This document shows, in pieces, positions 8,284 through 17,675 of a DNA stretch of 64,000 nucleotides. Numbering within the stretch: the stretch's first letter is position 1; every line of letters starts with the position of its first letter. The position numbers were made by a program, and so were the translations under genes. Below the pieces are notes generated by a model, which made no database searches, had not been told where the DNA came from, and saw only the letters and a list, made by a program, of their open reading frames with translations. The stretch comes from Paenibacillus sp. Soil766. Its GTDB lineage: Bacteria > Bacillota > Bacilli > Paenibacillales > NBRC-103111. The stretch lies in assembly GCF_001428105.1 (NCBI RefSeq), contig NZ_LMSJ01000007.1, forward strand, positions 62,001 to 126,000, written 5' to 3'.

Positions 8284-8961
8284 TCACTCCTCATTCCGCC
8301 CTCGCCGATTCGCCAGCAGCAAGAAGCCGAACGAAATGGCAATGATCGCGCCAGCCCAGCACCATGCGAGCGTGTGATTGCCCGCCTCAACCGCGATGTA
8401 GATGGCGGTGGGCAACGTTTGGGTACGATGCGGAATATTGCCCGCAATCATCAAGGTGGCACCGAATTCGCCGAGCCCTCGCGCGAAGCCGAGGATATAG
8501 GCCGCGCGGACCGAACTCCAAGCGAGTGGAAGGGTGATGTACCAAAGCACCTGCCACTCGTTAGCTCCAGTGGATCGCGCGGCGTTCTCGAGATCCGCCT
8601 TGACCGAAGCGAAGCCGGTCTTCATCGTTTGATAAACAAGGGGGAAAGCGACAACGATCGAAGCGATCACGGCCGCCCCCCATGTGAATATAATGGATTG
8701 CTGGAACAGAGTGTCCATCACAGTGCCGATCCAGCTCTTCTTGCCAAGCAGCACGAGCAAAATAAAGCCAACTACCGTTGGCGGCAGCACCAACGGCAGC
8801 ATAAAGGCCGTCTCGATCAAGGACTTTCCACGGAAGCTCCGCCTTGACATAAACCATGCTGCAGATCCGCCAAGCAACAGAACGAAGCTACTAGCAACCA
8901 AAGCGACTTTCAAGGATAGCAAAATGGGCGAAGCGAACTCACTCCATGTGATGTTATCCAT
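8284..8961 (-). CDS. modB: molybdate/tungstate-type ABC transporter permease (ModB)
   Basis: A 225-residue inner-membrane permease with five or six helices and the binding-protein-dependent transport signature at GANEWQVLWYITLPLAWSS (EAA-like loop). LGEFGATLMIAGN near 180 is characteristic of ModB/CysW-type oxyanion permeases. The start is 2 bp after the modA stop, so the genes form one operon. No ModC ATPase gene follows, as in the B. subtilis yvgL-yvgM locus, so an ATPase from elsewhere must drive it. Its codon use is much more GC-rich than that of modA, which is odd for a two-gene operon. Confidence 0.88.
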   Translation of the reverse strand: MDNITWSEFASPILLSLKVALVASSFVLLLGGSAAWFMSRRSFRGKSLIETAFMLPLVLPPTVVGFILLVLLGKKSWIGTVMDTLFQQSIIFTWGAAVIASIVVAFPLVYQTMKTGFASVKADLENAARSTGANEWQVLWYITLPLAWSSVRAAYILGFARGLGEFGATLMIAGNIPHRTQTLPTAIYIAVEAGNHTLAWCWAGAIIAISFGFLLLANRRGRNEE

Positions 8962-8963
8962 AG

Positions 8964-9752
8964 CTATTGAGGAATCGTGAAACCGAATTTCACGAATATG
9001 TCCTGTGCTTCTTTACTCTTCAAATAGGTGTAGAATTCCGTTGCTTCTTTGCTATGTTTGCTCGCTTTGACAATCCCAGCAGGATATTCGATTGGTTTGT
9101 ATGATTTGGGATCGACCGTGAGGGCAACTTTCACTTTCGTAGACGTTAACGCGTCTGTTTTATACACGAATCCTGCTTCCGCATTACCTGATTCTACATA
9201 GGTAAGGACTTGACGGACATCTTTGCCTTGCACGATTTTGGTTTGCAGCGGGTCCCAAAGCTTAACGTTCGTTAAGGCTTCTTTGGCATAGGTGCCTGCG
9301 GGAACGGTTTGGGGTTCGCCGACAGCGATATGCGTGACACCAGCAGCGGATAAATCTTCAAGCTTTTGCACATTCAATTTGCTATTTGCGGGAACGATGA
9401 CCACCAAGCCATTAAGCAGCAAATTGCTTTGCTGTGAAGCTTCGATTAACGATTTATCGACGAGTTCTTTCATGTTTTTGCTAGCAGCAGACAGAAAGAC
9501 ATCAGCTGGAGCGCCTTGTTCGATTTGCTGCTGCAGGGCGCCGGAGGCACCGAAATTATACTGCAGCTTAATGTGCATATGTGACTTCTCGTAGTTGGTT
9601 TGAATTTCCTTCATGGCATCTGTTAAGCTGGCTGCCGCTGAAATGGTTAGTTCAACATTGGACTGTTCCATTTGCTTGGAACATCCTGTTGCTAAGGTGC
9701 AAACGACAATTAGAAGAAATAAGATAGAACGAAACATAATGGTTTGTAGCAT
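8964..9752 (-). CDS. modA: molybdate-binding lipoprotein of an ABC transporter (ModA)
   Basis: A 262-residue secreted lipoprotein: hydrophobic signal peptide, lipobox TLATGC with the modified Cys at 24, then the mature ModA fold. ELTISAAASLTDAMKEIQ and YNFGASGALQQQIEQGAPADVFLSA are the classic oxyanion-binding motifs of ModA/WtpA proteins. It delivers molybdate (perhaps tungstate) to ModB. ATG at 9752 is preceded by GGAGGTG. It is divergent from the regulator gene at 9918, with a 165-bp shared control region. Confidence 0.9.
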   Translation of the reverse strand: MLQTIMFRSILFLLIVVCTLATGCSKQMEQSNVELTISAAASLTDAMKEIQTNYEKSHMHIKLQYNFGASGALQQQIEQGAPADVFLSAASKNMKELVDKSLIEASQQSNLLLNGLVVIVPANSKLNVQKLEDLSAAGVTHIAVGEPQTVPAGTYAKEALTNVKLWDPLQTKIVQGKDVRQVLTYVESGNAEAGFVYKTDALTSTKVKVALTVDPKSYKPIEYPAGIVKASKHSKEATEFYTYLKSKEAQDIFVKFGFTIPQ

Positions 9753-9917
9753 ATTAACACCTCCATAACTAATTATCTATCTATTTAATTATAAATAGTA
9801 TGATTTAGATATAAATGATTATAGTTGATGTTCGTAAATACGTAAATAACTAAAGTTTGAATTACATAGGTCTTGCGCTTATGATAGAAGGAGACATTCC
9901 ATGCACGGAGGAAAATG
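9753..9917. promoter_or_regulatory. divergent control region between modA and its likely regulator
   Basis: A 165-bp AT-rich stretch with a direct repeat CGTAAATA CGTAAATA at about 9834-9849 and AT-rich imperfect dyads around 9770-9825 (ATCTATCTATTTAATTATAAATAG). These are candidate operators for the HTH/PBP regulator, which would control both its own gene and modAB. No molybdenum-cofactor riboswitch structure is apparent. Confidence 0.4.
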
Positions 9918-10880
9918 ATGACAAGCGACATATCCTATACGACGGAAGACATCTCCAAACTTTTGAAAATCTCCAAGCTAACAGTCTATGATTTGATCAA
10001 AAAAGGGGATCTCCCCGCTTATCGCGTCGGCAAGCAAATGCGTGTAGATGCCGCGGATCTTGAAGCTTATAAAGTACGTGCCAAAAGTAGTCGAGGACAT
10101 GCGGCTGCGATCAAGACCGAGCCCATCGAAACCGTTCCAAGTCAGAAGCATGTCACAACAAAGACCGCGTCCCAGCCTACAGTAGTGATTACCGGGCAAG
10201 ATGTTAGTTTAGATATTTTGGCCAAACATTTGGAGAAAAAAGCTCCACAGATCAGACCACTCCGCTCCTACGTCGGCAGTTTGGATAGCTTAATAGCGAT
10301 GTATAAGGGCGAGTCAGACATTGTCAGTACGCATTTATTAGACGGTGACACCGGCGAATATAACATTCCCTATATCCGGAAATTACTGATCGGATCTTCC
10401 TATATCGTTATAAATTTGGTTTCTCGTTCAGCAGGCTTATATGTTCAAAAGGGGAACCCCAAGCAACTTCGCGGCTGGGCGGATCTCCAGCAATCCCATC
10501 TACGGCTTGCCAATCGGGAGAAGGGCTCTGGGGCACGCGTTCTTTTAGATGAGCAGCTCAGGCTTCACGGTATCCCGTGGCGACAGATACTGGGGTACGA
10601 TCAGGAAGAATCCAACCACATGGGTGTCGCGGGCAAAGTGGCACTTGGTGAAGCAGACTTCGGTGTAGGGATAGAGAAAGCGGCCTATATGGTCGGGGGG
10701 GTTGATTTCATCCCATTGATTAAGGAGCGCGTTGATCTTGTCATGCTGAAGAAACCGGATAATTTGGCATGGATTGAAGCAGCTAAACAAGTGCTGCAGT
10801 CAGAAGCATTTCATCATGAGCTGCGTCCGATTCAGGGCTATGATATCTCACAAACGGGGCAGGTTTTATTTGAAACATAA
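9918..10880 (+). CDS. excisionase-type HTH regulator with periplasmic-binding-protein-like sensor domain (YvgK-like)
   Basis: A 320-residue cytoplasmic regulator. Residues 1-55 are a MerR/excisionase-type winged helix (YTTEDISKLLKISKLTVYDLIKKGDLPAYRVGKQMRV); a linker follows, and residues ~85-315 form a PBP-like domain (DILAKHLEKK, GSYIVINLVSRSAGLYVQKGNP, NREKGSGARVLLDEQL) related to ModA-like and MoeA-associated binding domains. B. subtilis YvgK has the same architecture and sits next to modAB homologues, so it probably senses molybdate and represses modAB. ATG 9918 has better spacing from GGAGG than ATG 9915. Divergent from modA. Confidence 0.8.
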   Translation: MTSDISYTTEDISKLLKISKLTVYDLIKKGDLPAYRVGKQMRVDAADLEAYKVRAKSSRGHAAAIKTEPIETVPSQKHVTTKTASQPTVVITGQDVSLDILAKHLEKKAPQIRPLRSYVGSLDSLIAMYKGESDIVSTHLLDGDTGEYNIPYIRKLLIGSSYIVINLVSRSAGLYVQKGNPKQLRGWADLQQSHLRLANREKGSGARVLLDEQLRLHGIPWRQILGYDQEESNHMGVAGKVALGEADFGVGIEKAAYMVGGVDFIPLIKERVDLVMLKKPDNLAWIEAAKQVLQSEAFHHELRPIQGYDISQTGQVLFET

Positions 10881-10892
10881 GGGGGAAATGAT

Positions 10893-11168
10893 GTGTCCAA
10901 AAAATTAGGCATCAGCTTGTTAATTTTATCGGGAATCGCTTTTTTAAGCGCTTTTACCATTCCATTTTTCGTACATACGGGAGGCGATATGGCCAAGTGG
11001 ATTGCGGGGTTGCTTATTTTCAGCGAGGTTACCTTCTGGACGGGCGGCATTTTATTAGGCAAAGAGGTAGCCAAGAAATATAGAAGCTACCTGAACCCGA
11101 AAAACTGGAAACGAAAGAACGTGCCAGACAATTCAGATCAAGTTTCCATCAAACAAGACGACGTATAA
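10893..11168 (+). CDS. small two-helix membrane protein (transporter-suffix-like)
   Basis: A 91-residue protein with two membrane helices (residues ~6-28 and ~36-55) and a basic C-terminal tail. It resembles the small transporter-suffix-domain proteins found alone or at the ends of transporters; the role is unknown. GTG at 10893 follows GGGGGAAATGAT and is 12 bp after the regulator stop, so the two genes are probably co-transcribed. A terminator follows within 10 bp. Confidence 0.7.
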   Translation: MSKKLGISLLILSGIAFLSAFTIPFFVHTGGDMAKWIAGLLIFSEVTFWTGGILLGKEVAKKYRSYLNPKNWKRKNVPDNSDQVSIKQDDV

Positions 11169-11206
11169 AAAAGCAGTATTCCTAACTCAGGAATACTGCT
11201 TTTTTC
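11167..11206. terminator. bidirectional terminator
   Basis: A 16-bp stem AAAAAGCAGTATTCCT / AGGAATACTGCTTTTT with an 8-nt loop, between two convergent genes. It has A-runs and T-runs on both sides, so it can serve both. Confidence 0.88.
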
Positions 11207-11217
11207 TGTTTCGATCC

Positions 11218-12117
11218 TCAAGAGGCAGACGATACTGTGCTTGTCAGCTCCTTGCGGAAAATCTCGACGAGGTTCTCCGTGGCTAAACTGAAAGTGCTGG
11301 CATTCATTTTGCGCAGCAAGCCTGTGACTAAACCGGAATCCAGATCATCAATTGCTTTAAGTACAGTGCCCGGCGGAGTAGGCGTTGCAGAAATGACAGG
11401 AACAACCGCGATGCCGAAATCGGCTTGGACATAGTATTTGAGCGCAGCCATATTACCAATCTCCATGCCGGAGTAGGGGCTGCCGCCATTTTCGAGCAAG
11501 GCATTCTCGAGCTTTTGACGGTAAGGGCATTGCGAGTTTGTGATAAGCAAATGCTCATGCTGCAAATCCTGTAAACGAATGGTCGGTTTTGAAGCTAACC
11601 AATGGGTTTCTGGGACGAGCAGTGCAAGTCTTTCACTGAAAAAAGGTTCAAAGGAATGGTCCAATCCCGTATTGGGCGTCGAGCAAATAGCCATATCAAT
11701 GCTCCCCTCATGGAGCATTTGGCCAAGCACTGTCGTGTTGCCAATGTGAATGGAGATCTTCACTTTGGGATGCTGACGCAGGAAGGGGCCAAGCAACTGT
11801 GGCAGTCGATAGCTGGCTGTAGGTTCCATGACGCCGAGACGAATGATCCCTGCATCCCCTTTGACGAGTTCATCCATCGAAGCTTGTAGATAATCATAAT
11901 CCTTCAGCAATAGATCAGCATTCTGATGAAACAATCTGCCAGCCTCCGTAAGCGTCAGCTTTTTCCCGCGTTCCAACAGCTTAACCCCTAGATCACTCTC
12001 GAGCTTTTGTATATGCATGGTTACGGTCGATTGGCCGTATTGCAGTTCCTCGGCTGCACGTTGAAAGCTGCCGAGCCTGATAATGGTTTGAAAGGTTTTG
12101 ATATTTCGAATATCCAT
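11218..12117 (-). CDS. LysR-family transcriptional regulator of the adjacent catabolic operon
   Basis: A 299-residue LysR protein. Residues 1-60 contain the winged HTH (FQTIIRLGSFQRAAEELQYGQSTVTMHIQKLESDLGVKLLERGKK), followed by the LysR substrate-binding domain (KISIHIGNTTVLGQMLHEGSIDMAICS). It is divergent from the ten-gene operon starting at 12369 and should activate it when a pathway metabolite is bound. I chose ATG 12117; the ATG at 12129 sits directly against GGGAGAGG with no spacer. The effector cannot be told from sequence. Confidence 0.88.
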   Translation of the reverse strand: MDIRNIKTFQTIIRLGSFQRAAEELQYGQSTVTMHIQKLESDLGVKLLERGKKLTLTEAGRLFHQNADLLLKDYDYLQASMDELVKGDAGIIRLGVMEPTASYRLPQLLGPFLRQHPKVKISIHIGNTTVLGQMLHEGSIDMAICSTPNTGLDHSFEPFFSERLALLVPETHWLASKPTIRLQDLQHEHLLITNSQCPYRQKLENALLENGGSPYSGMEIGNMAALKYYVQADFGIAVVPVISATPTPPGTVLKAIDDLDSGLVTGLLRKMNASTFSLATENLVEIFRKELTSTVSSAS

Positions 12118-12368
12118 AGGAACCCCCATCCTCTCCCAAGATTTAGTTCATGATTTGTGAAGTACTCGATCGGATTTTTCAATTTTACAAACTCTTACAA
12201 CTATCATAACATGAATTCTTATTAATCCAAGTGTTTTACTTGTATATTCATAAATAATGAATCAAGCGTTCATCTTTTTGAATTGTACAAGAGAAAGATC
12301 CTGTTTTATGATAAATACCATTAAGTGCATCGGAATTATCAAATATAAACAAACGGAGGCTGATTCGA
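12118..12368. promoter_or_regulatory. divergent lysR / catabolic operon control region
   Basis: A 251-bp AT-rich region. At 12247-12261 lies TTCATAAATAATGAA, a near-perfect dyad of the T-N11-A form recognised by LysR proteins, about 110 bp upstream of the first monooxygenase gene. No S-box (SAM) riboswitch or cysteine T-box pattern is seen, so sulfur control, if any, would be through LysR. Confidence 0.45.
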
Positions 12369-13700
12369 ATGGCAAAGTCAAAGAAAATTAAATTAGGTGC
12401 AATGATTCATGGAGTAGGCGGAGGCTGGGAAGATTGGAAACATCCCGATGCGATTACAGATGCGAGCACCAACTTTCAATTTTATAAACATCAAGCGCAA
12501 ACAGCGGAAGCGGGGAAATTTGATTTTGCTTTCATCGCAGATAGCGTTCATATTACTGAAAAATCAAGTCCTCATTACTTGAATCGATTCGAACCGCTGA
12601 CAATTCTATCCGCACTTGCAGCTGTCACGAAACGGATCGGCCTTGTTGCCACAGTGACCGTCAGTTATAGCGAACCTTTCACTGTCGCTAGGCAATTCGC
12701 TTCGCTGGACTTAATCAGCAAAGGGCGCGCAGGTTGGAACGTGGTCACCTCTTGGTTATCGGGCAGTGCGAACAATTACAGCAAAGATGAGCATCCTCCC
12801 CACGAGAAGCGCTACCGCATTGCACAAGAGCACGTGGATGTGGTGAAAGGCTTATGGGATTCTTGGGAAGATGATGCGTTCACACGCAATAAAGAGACAG
12901 GTCAGTTTTTTGACCCGGAGAAGCTCCATACGTTGAATCACAAGGGTGAGTTCTTCTCCGTACAAGGTCCACTGAACATTGCCCGTTCGAAGCAAGGTCA
13001 GCCGGTTATTTTCCAAGCAGGAACTTCCGAGGATGGTCGCAACTTTGCTTCCAAGAATGCAGACGCGATCTTCGTTGGACACGAGAATATTGAGGAAGCC
13101 AAGGCTTATTATGCGGATATTAAACGCAGAGCGGTATCCTTCGGGCGTAGCGCCGACGATGTCTCGATCCTTCCTGGTATTCGCCCCATCATTGGTCGCA
13201 CCGAAGAAGAAGCAGAGCGTAAGTACCTCGAAACGGTTAATCTCGTATCCATCGACAAAGCGATTATTGCGCTAGGCCGTCCATTCAATGATTTTGATTT
13301 TAGTGTATATCCGTTGGATGAACCGTTCCCAGACCTTGGGGATTTGGGGGCTAACAGCCAACAAGGCGGCTCAGCGAAGGTTAAACGTTTGGCGAAAGAA
13401 CACAATCTAACATTGCGCCAAGTGGCCCTTCGTTTTGCAACACCGAAAGGAAATTTCGTGGGTACACCGGAGAAGATCGCCGATACGATTCAGCAATGGG
13501 TAGAAGAAAGAGCGTCAGACGGATTCATTATTGGAGTAGGGATACCGGGAGCCTTGCAGGATTTTGTGGAGCTGGTAGTGCCGATTTTACAAGAACGCGG
13601 TTTATATCGTACGGAATATGAACATGACACATTGCGTGGTCATCTGGGTTTAGAAGTACCGGTTAATCGGAATAGCAAAGCCAAAGTGCTGAACTCATAA
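12369..13700 (+). CDS. FMN-dependent monooxygenase, NtaA/SnaA/DszA family (copy 1)
   Basis: A 443-residue bacterial-luciferase-like oxidoreductase of the NtaA/SnaA/DszA group. Diagnostic segments are [62 protein letters not shown] and [10 protein letters not shown]. These enzymes use reduced FMN from a separate reductase and O2 to oxidise C-N or C-S compounds such as nitrilotriacetate and dibenzothiophene sulfone. A very similar second copy follows 13 bp downstream. CGGAGG precedes the ATG. It is the first gene of the operon. With the downstream thiol dioxygenase, a C-S bond cleavage role is the favoured inference; no FMN reductase gene is visible in the operon. Confidence 0.85.
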   Translation: MAKSKKIKLGAMIHGVGGGWEDWKHPDAITDASTNFQFYKHQAQTAEAGKFDFAFIADSVHITEKSSPHYLNRFEPLTILSALAAVTKRIGLVATVTVSYSEPFTVARQFASLDLISKGRAGWNVVTSWLSGSANNYSKDEHPPHEKRYRIAQEHVDVVKGLWDSWEDDAFTRNKETGQFFDPEKLHTLNHKGEFFSVQGPLNIARSKQGQPVIFQAGTSEDGRNFASKNADAIFVGHENIEEAKAYYADIKRRAVSFGRSADDVSILPGIRPIIGRTEEEAERKYLETVNLVSIDKAIIALGRPFNDFDFSVYPLDEPFPDLGDLGANSQQGGSAKVKRLAKEHNLTLRQVALRFATPKGNFVGTPEKIADTIQQWVEERASDGFIIGVGIPGALQDFVELVVPILQERGLYRTEYEHDTLRGHLGLEVPVNRNSKAKVLNS

Positions 13701-13713
13701 GGAGGAGAAATAC

Positions 13714-15045
13714 ATGTCCAACCAAAGAAAACTTAAACTCGGAGCCACCATCACAGGTGTGGGTACTTCCAAATATACATGGCGAAATCCAGAAATATCG
13801 GGGGATGCCAGTGTCGATTTTGATTATTATGCCGGGCAGGCTTTACAAGCTGAGGAAGGCAAGTTTGATTTTGTTTTTATCGTAGATAGCACGTATATTA
13901 CGGAAAAATCAGCGCCGCATTATTTAAACAGGCTGGAGCCATTAACGGTCCTATCGGCACTCGGAGCTGTTACATCGAAGATCGGTCTGGTGGGGACGCT
14001 AACTGCGTCTTTCACGCAACCATTTACTGTGGCAAGGCAGTTTGCTTCGCTGGACCATATCAGTAGCGGGCGTGCAGGATGGAACGTCGTGACAACGGGG
14101 CTTGAAGGTGCTGCTCGCAATTACAGCAGGGATGAGCATTATGCCCATGATGAGCGCTATCGGATCGCGGAGGAGCATTTGGAGGTTGTACGCGGTCTAT
14201 GGGATTCTTGGGAAGATGATGCATTCACGCGAGATCAATCAACTGGTCAGTTCTTCGATCCGAGCAAGCTGCATGCGTTGAATCATAAAGGCAAGCATTT
14301 CTCCGTGCAGGGGCCATTGAATATTGCCCGTTCACAGCAAGGTCAGCCGGTTATTTTCCAAGCAGGCGGTTCGGATGATGGCCGTAATCTAGCAGCGAAG
14401 AGTGCGAATGCCATTTTTACAGGACACGAATCGATCAAGGAAGCAAAAGCTTTCTATCAAGATATTAAGACACGTGCGGCTGCTTATGGCAGGGCGAGCG
14501 AGGAGATCCTCGTGTTCCCAGGCATTAGCCCAATTATTGGTCGGACAGAAGAAGAAGCAGAGAGCAAATATCAGGCCATTGCAGGGTTAGTGACGCTTGA
14601 AGATGCGCTTGATCAGCTGGGTCGTCCATTTACCTACCACGATTTCAAACAGTATCCGTTGGATGAGCCTTTCCCGGATCTCGGCGATCTTGGCAGCAAT
14701 AGTTACCGAAGTTCAACAGATCGCATTAAGCGGATTGCCAAAGAAGAGAATTTGACGCTTCGTCAAACGGCACTGCGATTTGCAACGCCAAGAAGCTCCT
14801 TCGTTGGTACACCTGAGGGGATCGCAGATACGGTTCAACAGTGGTTTGAAGAAGGCGCAGCCGACGGATTTATCATTCATACAGGCATACCGAGTGTGCT
14901 GAAAGATTTCGTGGAGCTCGTTGTTCCGATTCTTCAGGAACGGGGTATTTATCGGGACGAGTACGAAAGTGATACATTGCGAGGCAATCTAGGTCTTGAA
15001 ATCCCAGTAAACCGCTATACCAAACAGAGATTAGCTCAAGCATAA
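13714..15045 (+). CDS. FMN-dependent monooxygenase, NtaA/SnaA/DszA family (copy 2)
   Basis: A 443-residue paralogue of the preceding gene, with the same length and high identity throughout (shared [25 protein letters not shown], LRGxLGLE segments), so it is a tandem duplication that has since diverged. Differences cluster in the N-terminal 30 residues and at SWLSGSANN versus TGLEGAARN, near where the luciferase-fold active site lies. This suggests the copies act on different substrates or successive intermediates. GGAGGAG lies before the ATG. Confidence 0.85.
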   Translation: MSNQRKLKLGATITGVGTSKYTWRNPEISGDASVDFDYYAGQALQAEEGKFDFVFIVDSTYITEKSAPHYLNRLEPLTVLSALGAVTSKIGLVGTLTASFTQPFTVARQFASLDHISSGRAGWNVVTTGLEGAARNYSRDEHYAHDERYRIAEEHLEVVRGLWDSWEDDAFTRDQSTGQFFDPSKLHALNHKGKHFSVQGPLNIARSQQGQPVIFQAGGSDDGRNLAAKSANAIFTGHESIKEAKAFYQDIKTRAAAYGRASEEILVFPGISPIIGRTEEEAESKYQAIAGLVTLEDALDQLGRPFTYHDFKQYPLDEPFPDLGDLGSNSYRSSTDRIKRIAKEENLTLRQTALRFATPRSSFVGTPEGIADTVQQWFEEGAADGFIIHTGIPSVLKDFVELVVPILQERGIYRDEYESDTLRGNLGLEIPVNRYTKQRLAQA

Positions 15046-15065
15046 GCTTAGAGGGAGAGAATGAG

Positions 15066-16709
15066 ATGAAAAAGAGGATCGGATCCATTATTGGCGGTTT
15101 ACTTATTACTACTTTGGTATTAACAGGCTGTGGGGAAGCCTCGAAGGATGGAGGAGCTAAGGAAGGTGCATCTCAAGAAGCGGGAACAGTGACACCAGGT
15201 GGTGAGCTTGTGTGGGCACTTGCAGGTACGGTGACATCAGACAGCTTAGACGCGCACAAAGCAGGCTTCGCCCCAACGACGAGAGTCATGCGCTCGATTT
15301 ATGACAGCTTAGTTGTGGAGCTTCCTGATCACACAATTAAGCCGTGGCTAGCGACATCTTGGGAGCTATCCTCGGATAAAAAGAGTTATACGTTCCACCT
15401 GCGCAAGGATGTGAAATTCCATGATGGCACCCCATTTAATGCGGAAGCTGTGAAATTTAACTTTGATCGGATTATCGATCCAGCGACCAAAGCGTCCATC
15501 GCATTGAACGAGCTTGGCTCGTATCAATCGACGGAAGTTATCGATGAATTCACCGTGAAGGTGAATTTTAAGACGACCTTCGCACCGTTCCTGAGCAACG
15601 CAGCCAAAGTCGATTTGGGCTTCGTCTCTCCGACAGCTGTGAAGAAGTATGGTGATGCTTTTCCGCAAAACCCAGTGGGAACAGGACCTTTTAAACTGAA
15701 GAAAATCACGCCTAGCTCACAAGTTGAACTTGAGAAAAATCCGGACTACAACTGGGGTCCTTCTAATGCGAAGCATCAAGGCCCTGCGTACTTAGATAAA
15801 TTAACGGTGAAATATGTCGAAGAAGAAGCCACGCGTGTCAGCGTTCTGCAAAGCAAACAAGTTCAAGTGGCGGACATTATTCCTCCGCAGAATCTCGTAG
15901 CTTTGAAGGCGGATCGTAATTTTAATGTACAGGAAACCGAGCTACTTCAGGCCAACTATACACTCTATTTAAATATTCAGAAGGTACCTTGGAATGATCT
16001 GAAAATACGACAAGCATTCCGCTCCGCCTTGGATATCGACTCGGCTGTGAAGACAATTTACTTAGGCACCTCGAAGCAAGGCTGGTCGCCGCTTTCTCCC
16101 CAGCAGTTTGCCTATTCACCGAGTAGGGAGAATGCCTACAAAGTAGATGCAGCCAAGTCTAATCAAGCGCTGGAAGAAGCGGGTTGGATCAAAGGGGCAG
16201 ATGGTTACCGTTCAAAGGACGGTAAACGACTCACCGTTGAAGTGATTGATACACAAGGAAATCGCGAGAAGCGGCTTGATTTGATTGCCATATTCACCCA
16301 ACAGCTGAAACAAGTAGGGATCGAGCTGAAAGTCATTTCTTTGCCTTCAGGTACATACACAGATCGCCGCAATAAAGGGGATTATGACCTGATCGCAGGC
16401 AGCCAATTCTCAGGTGATCCGGATGTGCTCAGACAACTATATTCAACCAAAGGCCCATCTAAGGCAAATAATATTGCCAAAACGAATGATCCTAAATTAG
16501 ATGAGTTTTTGGAGCAGGGCTACTTGGAGACAGATCCTGAGAAGCGCAAAACGATCTATAAAGACGCACAAGAATACATTATTGATAATGTATACGGGAT
16601 TCCGGCTTATGTGTTCAACTACTCTGTTGCTTCCACAAAAGCAGTGAAGGGGATTACGTTCGATTCGCCGGCATGGCCAGTATTCTACGATGCTTGGATT
16701 CAAAAATAA
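15066..16709 (+). CDS. substrate-binding lipoprotein of a peptide/nickel/opine-type ABC transporter
   Basis: A 547-residue SBP family 5 protein. It has a lipoprotein signal with Cys22 (VLTGC), then the OppA/DppA fold: LATSWELSSDKKSYTFHLRKDVKFHDGTPF, ATRVSVLQSKQVQVADI, IRQAFRSALD and DLIAGSQFSGDP. It captures the operon's substrate outside the membrane. Only 20 bp separate it from the monooxygenase genes and 21 bp from the first permease gene. Family members bind peptides, glutathione, nickel chelates or other small organics, so the ligand is undetermined; the context suggests an organosulfur compound. Confidence 0.88.
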   Translation: MKKRIGSIIGGLLITTLVLTGCGEASKDGGAKEGASQEAGTVTPGGELVWALAGTVTSDSLDAHKAGFAPTTRVMRSIYDSLVVELPDHTIKPWLATSWELSSDKKSYTFHLRKDVKFHDGTPFNAEAVKFNFDRIIDPATKASIALNELGSYQSTEVIDEFTVKVNFKTTFAPFLSNAAKVDLGFVSPTAVKKYGDAFPQNPVGTGPFKLKKITPSSQVELEKNPDYNWGPSNAKHQGPAYLDKLTVKYVEEEATRVSVLQSKQVQVADIIPPQNLVALKADRNFNVQETELLQANYTLYLNIQKVPWNDLKIRQAFRSALDIDSAVKTIYLGTSKQGWSPLSPQQFAYSPSRENAYKVDAAKSNQALEEAGWIKGADGYRSKDGKRLTVEVIDTQGNREKRLDLIAIFTQQLKQVGIELKVISLPSGTYTDRRNKGDYDLIAGSQFSGDPDVLRQLYSTKGPSKANNIAKTNDPKLDEFLEQGYLETDPEKRKTIYKDAQEYIIDNVYGIPAYVFNYSVASTKAVKGITFDSPAWPVFYDAWIQK

Positions 16710-16730
16710 GATCACGAGGGGGAGTCACGG

Positions 16731-17654
16731 ATGGTGAAGTATATCTTGAACAGGCTCATCGTGTCCATTCCAGTTATTCTAGGTTCGTTGACGCTTGTTT
16801 TCTTAATCATTCACTGGCTTCCCGGTGATCCGGCCCAGATGATTGCAGGTGAGGATGCCTCACCTGAGCGCATCGACTATTTAAGAAAGCAATTTGGCTT
16901 AGATCAGCCGCTTTGGCAGCAATATGCTGTGTATTTGTGGAAAAGTATTCGGGGAGATTTCGGGCATTCCTTCGCTAATAGTCAACCTGTCATAGATCGA
17001 CTGCTAGCTCAGTTGCCCGCAACACTTTCTCTAGCTCTATTAAGCACTATTTTTGCCATCATTGTCGGTTTCATTCTAGGTGTGTTATCTGCTGTGTATA
17101 AAAATCGGGTGTTGGACTATATCGTTCGCGTCATTAGTTTGCTAGGTGTCTCTATGCCCAAGTTTTGGCTCGGCATTCTACTCATCCTCGTCTTTTCGGT
17201 ACATTTACAGCTCTTGCCCGCCATTGGGAATGGCAGCTTCAAACAGCTAATTCTACCGTCGTTCGCTTTAGGGGTAACAGGTGCTGGGATGTTGACTCGG
17301 ATGGTGCGGAATAGTGTGTTAGAAGTTATTCATGAACCTTTTGTAATGACACTGCGGGCGAAGGGACTGTCCGAGAAAATTGTGCTCTACAAGCACGTGC
17401 TCCGGAATGCTTTGCTGCCTGCGGTCACGATTCTTGGTTTGTTAGTTGGGGAAATGCTCTCGGGAGCTGTTGTGACGGAGACTGTCTTTTCCAGGCAAGG
17501 GTTAGGGAAATTAGTGGTAGACGCAATCAATCAGAAAGATATTCCGGTGATTCAGGCGGCGATTCTGATTACAGGACTTTTTAATATTATGGTCAACTTG
17601 ATGGTGGATGTGTCCTATTCCTATGTGGATCCACGTGTCCGTAAGTCAGGATAA
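16731..17654 (+). CDS. ABC transporter permease, DppB/GsiC type
   Basis: A 307-residue inner-membrane permease with about six helices. The N-terminus (ILNRLIVSIPVILGSLTLVFLIIHWLPGDPA) is the classic DppB/OppB start, and MTLRAKGLSEKIVLYKHVLRNALLPAVT is the EAA loop that contacts the ATPase. It pairs with the DppC-type permease that follows after 21 bp. Part of the uptake system of the LysR-controlled operon. Confidence 0.92.
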   Translation: MVKYILNRLIVSIPVILGSLTLVFLIIHWLPGDPAQMIAGEDASPERIDYLRKQFGLDQPLWQQYAVYLWKSIRGDFGHSFANSQPVIDRLLAQLPATLSLALLSTIFAIIVGFILGVLSAVYKNRVLDYIVRVISLLGVSMPKFWLGILLILVFSVHLQLLPAIGNGSFKQLILPSFALGVTGAGMLTRMVRNSVLEVIHEPFVMTLRAKGLSEKIVLYKHVLRNALLPAVTILGLLVGEMLSGAVVTETVFSRQGLGKLVVDAINQKDIPVIQAAILITGLFNIMVNLMVDVSYSYVDPRVRKSG

Positions 17655-17675
17655 CGATGAAAGGAGTTGGCGTTC

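Noticed and set aside
8374-8847. 157-codon plus-strand frame opposite modB
   Set aside because: Antisense artefact; no ribosome site and no protein-like sequence.
12247-12261. TTCATAAATAATGAA as part of an insertion-sequence end
   Set aside because: No transposase or second copy nearby; its place between a LysR gene and its operon makes an operator more likely.
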